From the NCBI GenBank assembly GCA_903867845.1, contig CAIPSZ010000054.1:1-11809 (forward strand): a DNA stretch of 11,809 nucleotides. Direction: 5' to 3'. Made by a program: the position numbers and the translations under genes. Below are positions 6,674-11,701 of this stretch, piece by piece (positions within the stretch are counted from its first letter, which is position 1; each line of letters opens with the position of its first letter). Source of the stretch: Candidatus Kerfeldbacteria bacterium (GTDB lineage: Bacteria; Patescibacteriota; Patescibacteriia; PEXW01). The notes beneath the pieces are model-generated. The model did no database searches and had not been told where the DNA came from. It saw only the letters and a list, made by a program, of their open reading frames with translations.

Positions 6674-7177
6674 TTACTTTACGGTAACCGTGCCTTTCTG
6701 CGTTGGCTCGAGAAAGTTATGGTACCCCCAGGTACCCGCTTGGGTAAAGGTATACGTGTACGTGCCACCTTTAGCCAACGTCTTAGAATCCAATCCTGGC
6801 AAATCGGTTAGCGTTGGGTGCGGGTCAGAAGCGACGCGCACATCCCCAGCCGTGTTATTCGTCCAGGTAACGGTCGCCCCAGGTGAAACCGTAATGGCGG
6901 CTGGGGAAAATCCTGACGCCGTTACGCTCACGGCTTTTACCGTCACGGTTTTTGCGGTATTCGTATTGAGGTTTGTGCTCGCATTCACATTTGTCGCGCT
7001 ATTGGTGTTCGTGCTCCCGTTCACGTTCGTCACGGGTGTGACCGATGCGTTTAGGTTTTGGTTCGGGTTTGTCAGATCTATGGTTACCACATTCACATTG
7101 CTCCCGGATTTTCCCGTACACGCCGAAAGCACGAGCGGGAGCGTGACGAGCGCGAGCAGGCTGAGAACCTTGCGCAT
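6674..7177 (-). CDS. Cupredoxin-domain lipoprotein
   Basis: This 167-aa exported protein has an N-terminal signal with lipobox LSAC (C20 lipidated), a low-complexity Asn/Thr/Ser/Val-rich linker (about 27-76), and a plastocyanin-like beta-barrel (about 77-167). Visible barrel motifs are ITVSPGATVTWTN (95-107), DPHPT (H120) and GTWGYHNFLEPTQKGTV (H153). Such proteins sit on the outer face of the membrane and bind copper or pass electrons. The Cys expected in a type-1 blue-copper loop is replaced by Asn154 (YHN), and no Met ligand is visible, so a classical blue site is unlikely. The metal site, if any, would use H120 and H153. The ATG starts 2 nt after the SOD stop (TAG-TC-ATG), so the two are probably cotranscribed and translationally coupled. 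A role in surface copper or superoxide handling is inference. Confidence 0.87.
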   Translation of the reverse strand: MRKVLSLLALVTLPLVLSACTGKSGSNVNVVTIDLTNPNQNLNASVTPVTNVNGSTNTNSATNVNASTNLNTNTAKTVTVKAVSVTASGFSPAAITVSPGATVTWTNNTAGDVRVASDPHPTLTDLPGLDSKTLAKGGTYTYTFTQAGTWGYHNFLEPTQKGTVTVK

Positions 7178-7179
7178 GA

Positions 7180-7770
7180 CTACATCGCAACTGCGGTGAA
7201 CCGCTGGTCAACATCCTGCCAGTTCACGTTCTTCAGGAAGTTTGCAATGTAGGTCTTGCGGTCCGAACCCGTATCAATGAAGTACGCGTGCTCGTAGACG
7301 TCCAAGCAGAGCAACGGCGTGCAGCCCCAGACTCCACCTTGGTTCTGACTGTCAGCGGCGTATAGGTGGAGCTTTGTATCGGACGGATCAAACGCCAGGA
7401 TCGCCCAGCCGCGTGCGGCCATACCCGTGGCGTAGAGCGCTTCTTCAAACGCTTCCCAGCTCCCCCAGGTTTCGTTGATAGCGTCAAACACTTTTGTGCC
7501 TTGGGGCTTCCCATCACCGCCGAGGTTGGCAAAGTGCACCTGGTGCAAGATCATGCCATTCGCGGCAAACGTCTCCCCTTCCTTCAAGCCGCGATAGGCC
7601 GAGTAAATTTGGTTCGCCTTGCTCGCGTCGGCTTGCTTGATAGACTCTTCGACTTCATTGCGCTTCGCAACGTACCCGGCGTAGAGCTTGTCGTGGTGAA
7701 TTTCAACGGTCTTCTTCGAAATGCCGTCCAGCTCCTTGCTGAATGGTAGTGGCTGCACTTGGTGCGCCAT
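7180..7770 (-). CDS. Fe/Mn-family superoxide dismutase
   Basis: This 196-aa enzyme converts superoxide to peroxide and oxygen. The four metal ligands are in place: H25 (EIHHDK), H76 (ILHQVHF), D157 and H161 (LDVYEHAYF). The gateway Tyr is present (Y33), but the residue matching E. coli His30 is Leu29. The usual NHSLFW around the second ligand reads LHQVHF, and DVWEHAY reads DVYEHAY. Q144 (SQNQGG) lies where the active-site Gln of Mn-type enzymes sits, which favours Mn, but iron or cambialistic use cannot be excluded. There is no signal peptide, so it is cytoplasmic. It starts 29 nt after the ferredoxin stop without an SD and runs directly into the cupredoxin lipoprotein gene. The gene could be named sodA or sodB; the sequence alone does not decide. 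Confidence 0.94.
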   Translation of the reverse strand: MAHQVQPLPFSKELDGISKKTVEIHHDKLYAGYVAKRNEVEESIKQADASKANQIYSAYRGLKEGETFAANGMILHQVHFANLGGDGKPQGTKVFDAINETWGSWEAFEEALYATGMAARGWAILAFDPSDTKLHLYAADSQNQGGVWGCTPLLCLDVYEHAYFIDTGSDRKTYIANFLKNVNWQDVDQRFTAVAM

Positions 7771-7799
7771 AAATGAATTGGTTAAACGAGAGGTGTGCT

Positions 7800-8018
7800 T
7801 CAGGGCACGATTTGCTTGCCGTCGGTGCCAACAATGGTAATTGCCAGGGTTGGGCAGGCTTTTGCCGCGTCGATGATGGTTTGGTCAGGATCGCCTGTCG
7901 CGTTCTTCACTATTGCCTTGCCTTCCGCATCGAGTTCAAATACTTCGGGCGCGACGGCAACGCAACTGCCCGCAGAGATGCATTTCTCACGATCGACGAC
8001 GATGCTGGTGAATGGCAT
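7800..8018 (-). CDS. Small ferredoxin with three cluster cysteines ([3Fe-4S]-like)
   Basis: This is a 72-aa single-cluster ferredoxin. The motif reads C13-I-S-A-G-S-C19-V-A-V-A-P-E-V-F-E-L, with a further C55-P. The second Cys of the usual CxxCxxC is Ala16. Together with the APEVF context this resembles the [3Fe-4S] ferredoxins that serve actinobacterial P450s, and single-cluster [4Fe-4S] proteins with three Cys ligands. It carries one electron; the partner is unknown and no P450 or reductase gene is in the window. It is the first gene of the SOD group, lies 81 bp after the Fe-S scaffold gene, and is a likely client of SufS/SufU. No SD is seen; the ATG is preceded by ACCGGT, the same six bases that precede the AMP phosphorylase ATG. 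Confidence 0.88.
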   Translation of the reverse strand: MPFTSIVVDREKCISAGSCVAVAPEVFELDAEGKAIVKNATGDPDQTIIDAAKACPTLAITIVGTDGKQIVP

Positions 8019-8050
8019 ACCGGTTAAGAGCTAAGCTTCGAGGTACAGGT

Positions 8051-8079
8051 AGGATACCAAAGCCAGCCTACAGGCACAA
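8051..8079 (-). promoter_or_regulatory. Candidate promoter of the ferredoxin-SOD-cupredoxin group
   Basis: On the minus strand the -35-like TTGTGC (8074-8079), a 17-nt spacer and the -10-like TATCCT (8051-8056, 4 of 6) lie in the 81-bp gap after the scaffold gene. The predicted start is about 25 nt before the ATG. A TGTA-G-TACA palindrome (8080-8088) lies just upstream. Both hexamers are imperfect and readthrough from sufU is an alternative. Confidence 0.35.
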
Positions 8080-8099
8080 TGTAGTACACAAAAGCTCAG

Positions 8100-8456
8100 C
8101 TATTCTTGCAAGGCTTTTTGCACCGCTACCAAGCCAAGGGTGGCGCACTTCAAGCGGGCAGGATTAATGCTCGTCTCCAGAACCTGCTCAATGTTGGTAA
8201 CGCCCATCGCATCCAGCTCGGCCTTTGACTTACCCACCAGCTGTTCCGACAGTGCAGACATGCTGGCCTGGCTCACCGCGCAGCCTGATCCTTCCCAACG
8301 GATGTCCGCAACCTTTCCAACCGCATCGAGTTTGAGGAACACTTCAATGACATCGCCGCACAGCGGGTTGGGTTCGCGGTGGTGCTTGTCCGCGGGTTCC
8401 AGCTTGCCCGTATTCCGCGGGTGGTGGTAGTGGTCGAGGAGGTTTGACTCGTACAT
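8100..8456 (-). CDS. Fe-S cluster assembly scaffold / sulfur acceptor (SufU/IscU/NifU-N family)
   Basis: This 118-aa protein receives sulfur from a cysteine desulfurase and supports Fe-S cluster assembly. The three conserved cysteines and the aspartate are visible: NPLC33GD35, EGSGC59AVSQAS and RLKC104ATLG, with LLDHYHHPRNTGKL near the start. GCAVSQAS and KCATL resemble SufU, but at 118 residues it is shorter than Bacillus SufU (about 147 aa) and appears to lack its insertion before the third Cys. A plain IscU-like scaffold is the alternative, so no symbol is given. Its likely partner SufS is encoded at 9496-10728 but is separated from it by an unrelated gene. The ATG lies about 12 nt from a palindromic dispersed-type repeat. 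Only a weak AAGAGA serves as SD. A strong terminator precedes it, so it needs its own promoter, which I could not identify. Confidence 0.91.
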   Translation of the reverse strand: MYESNLLDHYHHPRNTGKLEPADKHHREPNPLCGDVIEVFLKLDAVGKVADIRWEGSGCAVSQASMSALSEQLVGKSKAELDAMGVTNIEQVLETSINPARLKCATLGLVAVQKALQE

Positions 8457-8467
8457 GCTTTTCTCTT

Positions 8468-8510
8468 GTCATTGCGAGGAGTCCCACTCCAGTGGGACGA
8501 CGTGGCAATC
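8468..8510. repeat. Palindromic dispersed-type intergenic repeat
   Basis: A compact element with outer arms ATTGC (8471-8475) and GCAAT (8505-8509) and an inner perfect 8-bp stem GTCCCACT (8481-8488) / AGTGGGAC (8491-8498). Its ends, GTCATTGCGAGGAG and GTGGCAATC, match from memory a short repeat seen between genes in many unrelated bacterial genomes; I cannot confirm that by search. It has no long open frame of its own and ends 11 nt upstream of the scaffold gene ATG, so it is probably part of that gene's leader. Confidence 0.6.
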
Positions 8511-8550
8511 TTGCTCTCTTCTGCGTCTGCATCCTAGCACTAGGCTTTGC

Positions 8551-8585
8551 AAAAAGAAAAAGCCCTGCTCCGAAATCGGTGCAGG
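8551..8585 (-). terminator. Rho-independent terminator of the 204-aa protein gene
   Basis: On the minus strand CCTGC-A-CCG / CGG-A-GCAGG (8564-8585) forms an 8-bp stem with one A-A mismatch and an ATTT loop. It is followed at once by GGCTTTTTCTTTTT (8549-8562). It begins 22 nt after the stop of the gene at 8608-9222 and isolates that gene from sufU/iscU. Confidence 0.88.
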
Positions 8586-8607
8586 ACTTATTGTTTGGTA
8601 CAAAGGG

Positions 8608-9222
8608 CTACTTGTTATTATCCATTGCGATCACAGCTGAGGGACAGTTAGCGTTCCATTTTGAGCCGCTGATCTTGCAGCAGTCCCAGTGCCAGGAGCC
8701 GTCCCCACCCCGATAGAGGTAGAGAATGAAGTGGAAACCATCACGGAGACGCAGAATGGTTCCCCAACAAGACAACCAATTGATGCCTTTAGTCTCGTAA
8801 AGCCAGGTAAGGGTCTTGTGACTTTTTTCCTCCCAAAGGGCGAGAAAGTCTGCGCCATCAAGCTGGACATCTGAAGACGCGGCCTTGATACGGTTATAAC
8901 GTTCTTCTCCAGTATGAAAAGTTTCGCCTTCATTGAGGTAGGCCTTCCCGACAATGTTACCGGCGTCCAAGCTTTCTCCCACCCGCATTCCGTTCCGTTC
9001 GGCGATACTCCAGTAATTCTTTCCACTGAACTCCACCGGGTCAAAATGTCGGCGCTTCAGAACATGCTTGACAGGAATGATCTCTGCATTTCCATGAAGG
9101 ACACTAAGGATTCCAGACAGCTGTTGTGACTGTCCAAGCAACGTAATGTCATCAGCTGTAAAGCCCTCTGCTTCCAACTTGTTCAGCAGCTGATGGGTTT
9201 GACCTTCTTTGTAAGAAGACAT
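8608..9222 (-). CDS. Unrecognised 204-aa protein, possible Parcubacteria-type hypothetical family
   Basis: I do not recognise a function. The chosen ATG (9222) has GGAGG 5 nt upstream; an in-frame ATG 24 nt earlier lies in the GGCACATGTGCC palindrome and has no SD. The protein is soluble, without signal peptide or membrane helix. Residues 1-50 are polar and helical-looking, with GFTADDITLLGQ and ILSVLHG. The C-terminal third is rich in aromatics and Cys (INWLSCWGT, YLYRGGDG, WHWDCC, NANCPSAVI). From memory this layout, an N-terminal 'GQ...LL...L...GFT.DD...L' segment and a C-terminal 'G..W...WG..LR...G.....LY...G.W.W' block, occurs in many uncharacterised CPR proteins; this is low-confidence recall. 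The gene stands alone, with a candidate promoter, a long repeat-bearing leader and a strong terminator. It separates sufS from the scaffold gene. Confidence 0.8.
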   Translation of the reverse strand: MSSYKEGQTHQLLNKLEAEGFTADDITLLGQSQQLSGILSVLHGNAEIIPVKHVLKRRHFDPVEFSGKNYWSIAERNGMRVGESLDAGNIVGKAYLNEGETFHTGEERYNRIKAASSDVQLDGADFLALWEEKSHKTLTWLYETKGINWLSCWGTILRLRDGFHFILYLYRGGDGSWHWDCCKISGSKWNANCPSAVIAMDNNK

Positions 9223-9227
9223 GTCTT

Positions 9228-9232
9228 CCTCC
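9228..9232 (-). promoter_or_regulatory. Strong ribosome binding site that fixes the start of the 204-aa protein
   Basis: GGAGG on the minus strand, 5 nt before the ATG at 9222. It rules in favour of that start over the in-frame ATG at 9246. Confidence 0.85.
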
Positions 9233-9279
9233 GTAGTTTGGCACATGTGCCGTTGTTTTTGCCAAGACCACCACTGCGG

Positions 9280-9348
9280 TAGTCATAGCCAGAAAATACC
9301 GAAACAAATCAGTACTTTTCGGCTATGACTATTTGGCTTTGACTATTT
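9280..9348. repeat. Three-arm repeat: long inverted repeat plus a tandem copy of one arm
   Basis: TAGTCATAGCC (9280-9290) and GGCTATGACTA (9321-9331) are perfect inverted repeats. Pairing continues inward through GAAAA/TTTTC and TAC/GTA with single-base bulges, leaving a 12-nt loop. The right arm is followed by a tandem near-copy: GGCTATGACTATTT (9321-9334) and GGCTTTGACTATTT (9335-9348) match at 13 of 14 bases. In the minus-strand leader RNA, two successive upstream arms could therefore compete for one downstream arm about 50 nt before the SD. Confidence 0.7.
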
Positions 9349-9387
9349 TAATGCGCAAGTAATTTTCAAAGGGCAAAATAACGATCC

Positions 9388-9416
9388 AAGCTATCATGGA
9401 TGAGCCGCTTTGTCAA
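9388..9416 (-). promoter_or_regulatory. Candidate promoter of the 204-aa protein gene
   Basis: On the minus strand the -35 is TTGACA (9411-9416, perfect), the spacer is 17 nt and the -10 is TAGCTT (9388-9393, 3 of 6), helped by a TGA extension. The predicted start near 9381 would give a leader of about 158 nt holding the three-arm repeat. The -35 sits 2 bp from the end of the miniature element at 9419-9489. Confidence 0.45.
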
Positions 9417-9418
9417 CC

Positions 9419-9489
9419 CCTAATTCCCCTCTCCTGGTTTTCGCTAAGGCTCAAACCACCCTCTCCCCATTGGGGAGAGGGGTATAAGG
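9419..9489. repeat. Miniature inverted-repeat (MITE-like) element, 71 bp
   Basis: The ends CCTAATTCCCCTCTCC (9419-9434) and GGAGAGGGGTATAAGG (9474-9489) are 16-bp inverted repeats matching at 14 positions. Inside is CCCTCTCCCC-ATT-GGGGAGAGGG (9459-9481), a perfect 10-bp stem. There is no coding capacity. C-rich 'CCCTCTCCCC...GGGGAGAGGG' repeats are common between genes in many bacterial genomes (recall, not checked). No clean target-site duplication is visible; AACC occurs on both sides but not at the exact borders. It begins 6 nt after the sufS stop and might also act as a weak terminator, although no U-tract follows. Confidence 0.6.
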
Positions 9490-9495
9490 TTTAAC

Positions 9496-10728
9496 CTAGA
9501 TTCCAAAGACTTTCTTCGCATCTTCAATCGCGTTGAGGAATACATCGGCTTCGGCTTGGGTGTTGTACAGGTAGAAGCTGACACGGGCGGCCGCCGGTTG
9601 GCCAAGAACTTCTAACATAGGTTGACTGCACATGTGGCCAGCGCGGATCGCAATCCCCTGCTCGTCAAAAATGCTGGCGATGTCGTGCGGGTGCATGCCC
9701 TCAATCCAAAAGGAAAAAATTGCCCCGCGCTCTGGTGAAGCCTTAGGGATGCCGAAGACTTTCAGTCTTGGAATTGCCAGGAGTTTGGGCATGACATACC
9801 GAGTAATTTCCTGCTCGTGCTGCCAGACATTTTCCATTCCGACTTTCGTAAGGTAGTTCACAGCCGCACCCAAGCCAATTGCGCCAACAATATTTGGCGT
9901 ACCCGCTTCAAATTTCCACGGCAGGTTGTTCCATGATGCGCCAGCTTTCGTCACTTCTTTAATCATGTCCCCTCCGCCAAGTACGGGCTCGGTCGTTTCA
10001 AGGATTTTCTTACGGGCCCACAGCACGCCAATGCCAGTTGGCCCAAGCATCTTGTGGCCCGAGAAAGCGTAGAAGTCAGCACCGAGTTTTTGCATATCAA
10101 CCGGCAAGTGCGGCACGGCTTGGCAGCCATCCACTAACACCTTTGCGCCAACCGCATGCGCTTTCTCAACAAACGTCGTGACCGGATTTACCGTGCCGAG
10201 CAAATTCGACATGTGGCCCACGCACACCAACTTCGTTTTTGGTGTCAGGAATGCATCGAGCTGAGCGACATCGAGTACACCTTCTGCTGCCTTGGCTGGC
10301 AAAAACTTCAGCACGATCCCCCGCTCCTTGACCAGCATCTGCCAGGGAACAATATTGGAGTGGTGCTCCATTTCCGTAGTGAGCACTTCATCGCCAGCTT
10401 TCAAGTTCTGCCGCGCCCAGCCAAGTGCTACGAGATTAATCGCTTCCGTAGCATTCCGAGTGAAGATAATTTCTTCAACACTTGTCGCATTTATAAATTT
10501 TTGAACCTTCTCGCGTGCCCCTTCGTACAGGGCCGTTGCTTCTTCGCTCAACGTGTAAATCCCGCGGTGCACGTTGGCATTGTGGCTGCGCAAAAAATCG
10601 TCCATCGCCTGCATGACCGCTAAGGGTTTCTGGCTGGTCGCCCCATTATCCAGGTACACCAACGGCTTCCCGTGCACGTGGCGGGAGAGAATGGGGAATT
10701 CCTTACGAATGGCTTGGGTATCGAGCAT
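9496..10728 (-). CDS. sufS: Cysteine desulfurase, SufS/CsdA type (class V aminotransferase)
   Basis: This 410-aa PLP enzyme takes sulfur from cysteine, forms a persulfide and yields alanine, feeding Fe-S cluster assembly. Visible residues by alignment with E. coli SufS: H123 over the PLP ring (EMEHHSN), D200 and Q203 (VDGCQAVPH), the Schiff-base lysine K226 (SGHKMLGPTGIG), the catalytic C367 (RAGHMCSQP) and R382 for substrate carboxylate. The usual RAGHHCAQP reads RAGHMCSQP, a small change beside the active Cys. The length is that of group II desulfurases, and the short Cys loop is the type that needs a partner such as SufU or SufE; the scaffold encoded at 8100-8456 is the obvious candidate. 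No SufBCD genes are in view. Only a weak GGA precedes the ATG. A -10-like TATACT lies upstream. Confidence 0.96.
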   Translation of the reverse strand: MLDTQAIRKEFPILSRHVHGKPLVYLDNGATSQKPLAVMQAMDDFLRSHNANVHRGIYTLSEEATALYEGAREKVQKFINATSVEEIIFTRNATEAINLVALGWARQNLKAGDEVLTTEMEHHSNIVPWQMLVKERGIVLKFLPAKAAEGVLDVAQLDAFLTPKTKLVCVGHMSNLLGTVNPVTTFVEKAHAVGAKVLVDGCQAVPHLPVDMQKLGADFYAFSGHKMLGPTGIGVLWARKKILETTEPVLGGGDMIKEVTKAGASWNNLPWKFEAGTPNIVGAIGLGAAVNYLTKVGMENVWQHEQEITRYVMPKLLAIPRLKVFGIPKASPERGAIFSFWIEGMHPHDIASIFDEQGIAIRAGHMCSQPMLEVLGQPAAARVSFYLYNTQAEADVFLNAIEDAKKVFGI

Positions 10729-10748
10729 CAGGTCCAGCCTACACCGAA

Positions 10749-10754
10749 AGTATA
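10749..10754 (-). promoter_or_regulatory. Candidate -10 of sufS
   Basis: TATACT on the minus strand follows a T-rich run (TTTTGGTTTTT) and lies 20 nt before the sufS ATG, giving a leader of about 14 nt. The -35 position holds only TATACG (10772-10777, 3 of 6). It sits just past the terminator of the preceding gene, where a new promoter is needed. Confidence 0.4.
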
Positions 10755-10784
10755 AAAAACCAAAACTCCTACGTATAACGTATG

Positions 10785-10815
10785 AAAAAGCGGCCGCACC
10801 TAGTGTGGCCGCTTT
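10785..10815 (-). terminator. Rho-independent terminator of the 228-aa protein gene
   Basis: AAAGCGGCCGCAC (10787-10799) and GTGTGGCCGCTTT (10803-10815) form a 13-bp stem with one G-T pair and a 3-nt loop. On the minus strand a five-T run follows the stem. It lies 9 nt after the stop of the gene at 10825-11511. Confidence 0.88.
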
Positions 10816-10824
10816 AAGGAAAAA

Positions 10825-11511
10825 CTACCTTTTCCAAGATTCGCTTGGATCATCGTCGGCGGTGTTGAGGTGACTGCGATCCCAACTCCCACCATCTGCG
10901 TAGTAGCCTTTTGGGAAAAAGCTAGGAAAGAGCTCGTGGATGCGCGGCGTGACGATTGCCGGTGCCACTTTTGCAACGTGCTGCGCTGTTATGAACGTCG
11001 TAACGCGGAATAGTTCGAAGGGGTACTTCGTCAGGTACTCCGTCCAGACGGAAGCGTCCCATAACTTTGGCGAACGTGAGAGCCCATGATCTGGGCGAAT
11101 GAATACGGTGCCCGCGCCGTGCAGGAACGGCATCCTGCTGCTAGCCACGTTGTGGTTCGCATAGAGCCGTTGCGGGATTGCGGGAATGTTCCCAGCACAT
11201 GCTTGGATCTCGACGTATACCTGACTAGCGATTGGGAATTGCGAATTCACGCACTCCCGAATCGTGGGCCGAATGAGTACCGGGTCACTGAGCAATAGTT
11301 GCTCGCCGATGTCAAAGGTGACGCACCGCTCAATGAGTTCTTTCCCCGCGTCAGCGTACGCTGAATCCAAGAATACACCGAGTAAACCTTCGTCGCACTT
11401 TCGCTGTCGGTACGACACCAAGAGCGAACGCAATGTTGCAATGTCCAGCACGGGGAGCACGTTCCACTCAGGCGCGAGTGGTTGCTTGATCCGTCGATGT
11501 TGACGACGCAT
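10825..11511 (-). CDS. Unrecognised 228-aa protein
   Basis: I do not recognise a family. The start is firm: GGAGG lies 6 nt before the ATG, within GAGGAGGTGAACT. The N-terminus is very basic (MRRQHRRIKQPL), followed by a helical-looking region with LDIATLRSLLVSYRQRKCDEGLLGVFLDSAYADAG (about 22-56). The middle has ECVNSQFPIASQVYVEIQACAG and SSRMPFLHGAGTVFIRPDHGLSRSPKLWD. The C-terminus is hydrophilic (DGGSWDRSHLNTADDDPSESWKR). There is no signal peptide or clear membrane helix. It has three Cys with no metal-site spacing. It is monocistronic, with a leader of about 100 nt and a strong terminator. Binding to nucleic acid via the basic N-terminus is only a guess. Confidence 0.75.
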   Translation of the reverse strand: MRRQHRRIKQPLAPEWNVLPVLDIATLRSLLVSYRQRKCDEGLLGVFLDSAYADAGKELIERCVTFDIGEQLLLSDPVLIRPTIRECVNSQFPIASQVYVEIQACAGNIPAIPQRLYANHNVASSRMPFLHGAGTVFIRPDHGLSRSPKLWDASVWTEYLTKYPFELFRVTTFITAQHVAKVAPAIVTPRIHELFPSFFPKGYYADGGSWDRSHLNTADDDPSESWKR

Positions 11512-11517
11512 AGTTCA

Positions 11518-11522
11518 CCTCC
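11518..11522 (-). promoter_or_regulatory. Strong ribosome binding site of the 228-aa protein gene
   Basis: GGAGG on the minus strand, 6 nt before the ATG, extended to GAGGAGGTG. It is one of only three full SD sites in the window. Confidence 0.85.
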
Positions 11523-11608
11523 TCGTTGTCGGGTTTAACCATGTACGGCAATGATCTGCCGTTTTCCCGGAGATATTGTAAAGGTTCTACGTTTCCTGTT
11601 TTGTCTTT

Positions 11609-11636
11609 AGCCTACGCTGGCTGGTCAAAGTGTCAA
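11609..11636 (-). promoter_or_regulatory. Candidate promoter of the 228-aa protein gene
   Basis: On the minus strand the -35 is TTGACA (11631-11636, perfect), the spacer is 16 nt and the -10-like hexamer is TAGGCT (11609-11614, 3 of 6). A better -10 hexamer, TACAAT (11575-11580, 5 of 6), lies further down but has no good -35. The leader contains a small ACGGCA/TGCCGT hairpin (11545-11562). Which start is used cannot be decided by eye. Confidence 0.4.
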
Positions 11637-11643
11637 ACTACCG

Positions 11644-11674
11644 AAAAATGAAAAGACCGACGTGAGCCGGTCTT
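11644..11674 (-). terminator. Rho-independent terminator of the gene cut by the right edge
   Basis: AAGACCGAC (11653-11661) and GCCGGTCTT (11666-11674) form a 9-bp stem with one wobble pair and a GTGA loop. On the minus strand it is followed by TTCATTTTT (11644-11652). It lies 27 nt past the TAG at 11702. Confidence 0.82.
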
Positions 11675-11701
11675 GTGTGCTGGTCTACAATAATTTTCAT
11701 A

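Noticed and set aside
8551..8585. Plus-strand reading of the terminator at 8551-8585
   Set aside because: On the plus strand the stem is followed by ACTTATTGTTT, without a proper T-run, and no plus-strand gene ends there.
8444..8716. Plus-strand frame over the scaffold leader (VIARSPTPVGRRGNLA...)
   Set aside because: This looks like the translation of the dispersed repeat and terminator, a common source of spurious short proteins. It has no SD and overlaps two minus-strand genes.
9223..9246. ATG at 9246 as the start of the 204-aa protein
   Set aside because: It lies within a GGCACATGTGCC palindrome and has no SD. The ATG at 9222 has GGAGG at ideal spacing.
9321..9348. Tandem 14-bp repeat considered as a CRISPR or minisatellite
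   Set aside because: There are only two adjoining copies with no spacers and no cas genes. It fits better as part of the three-arm leader.
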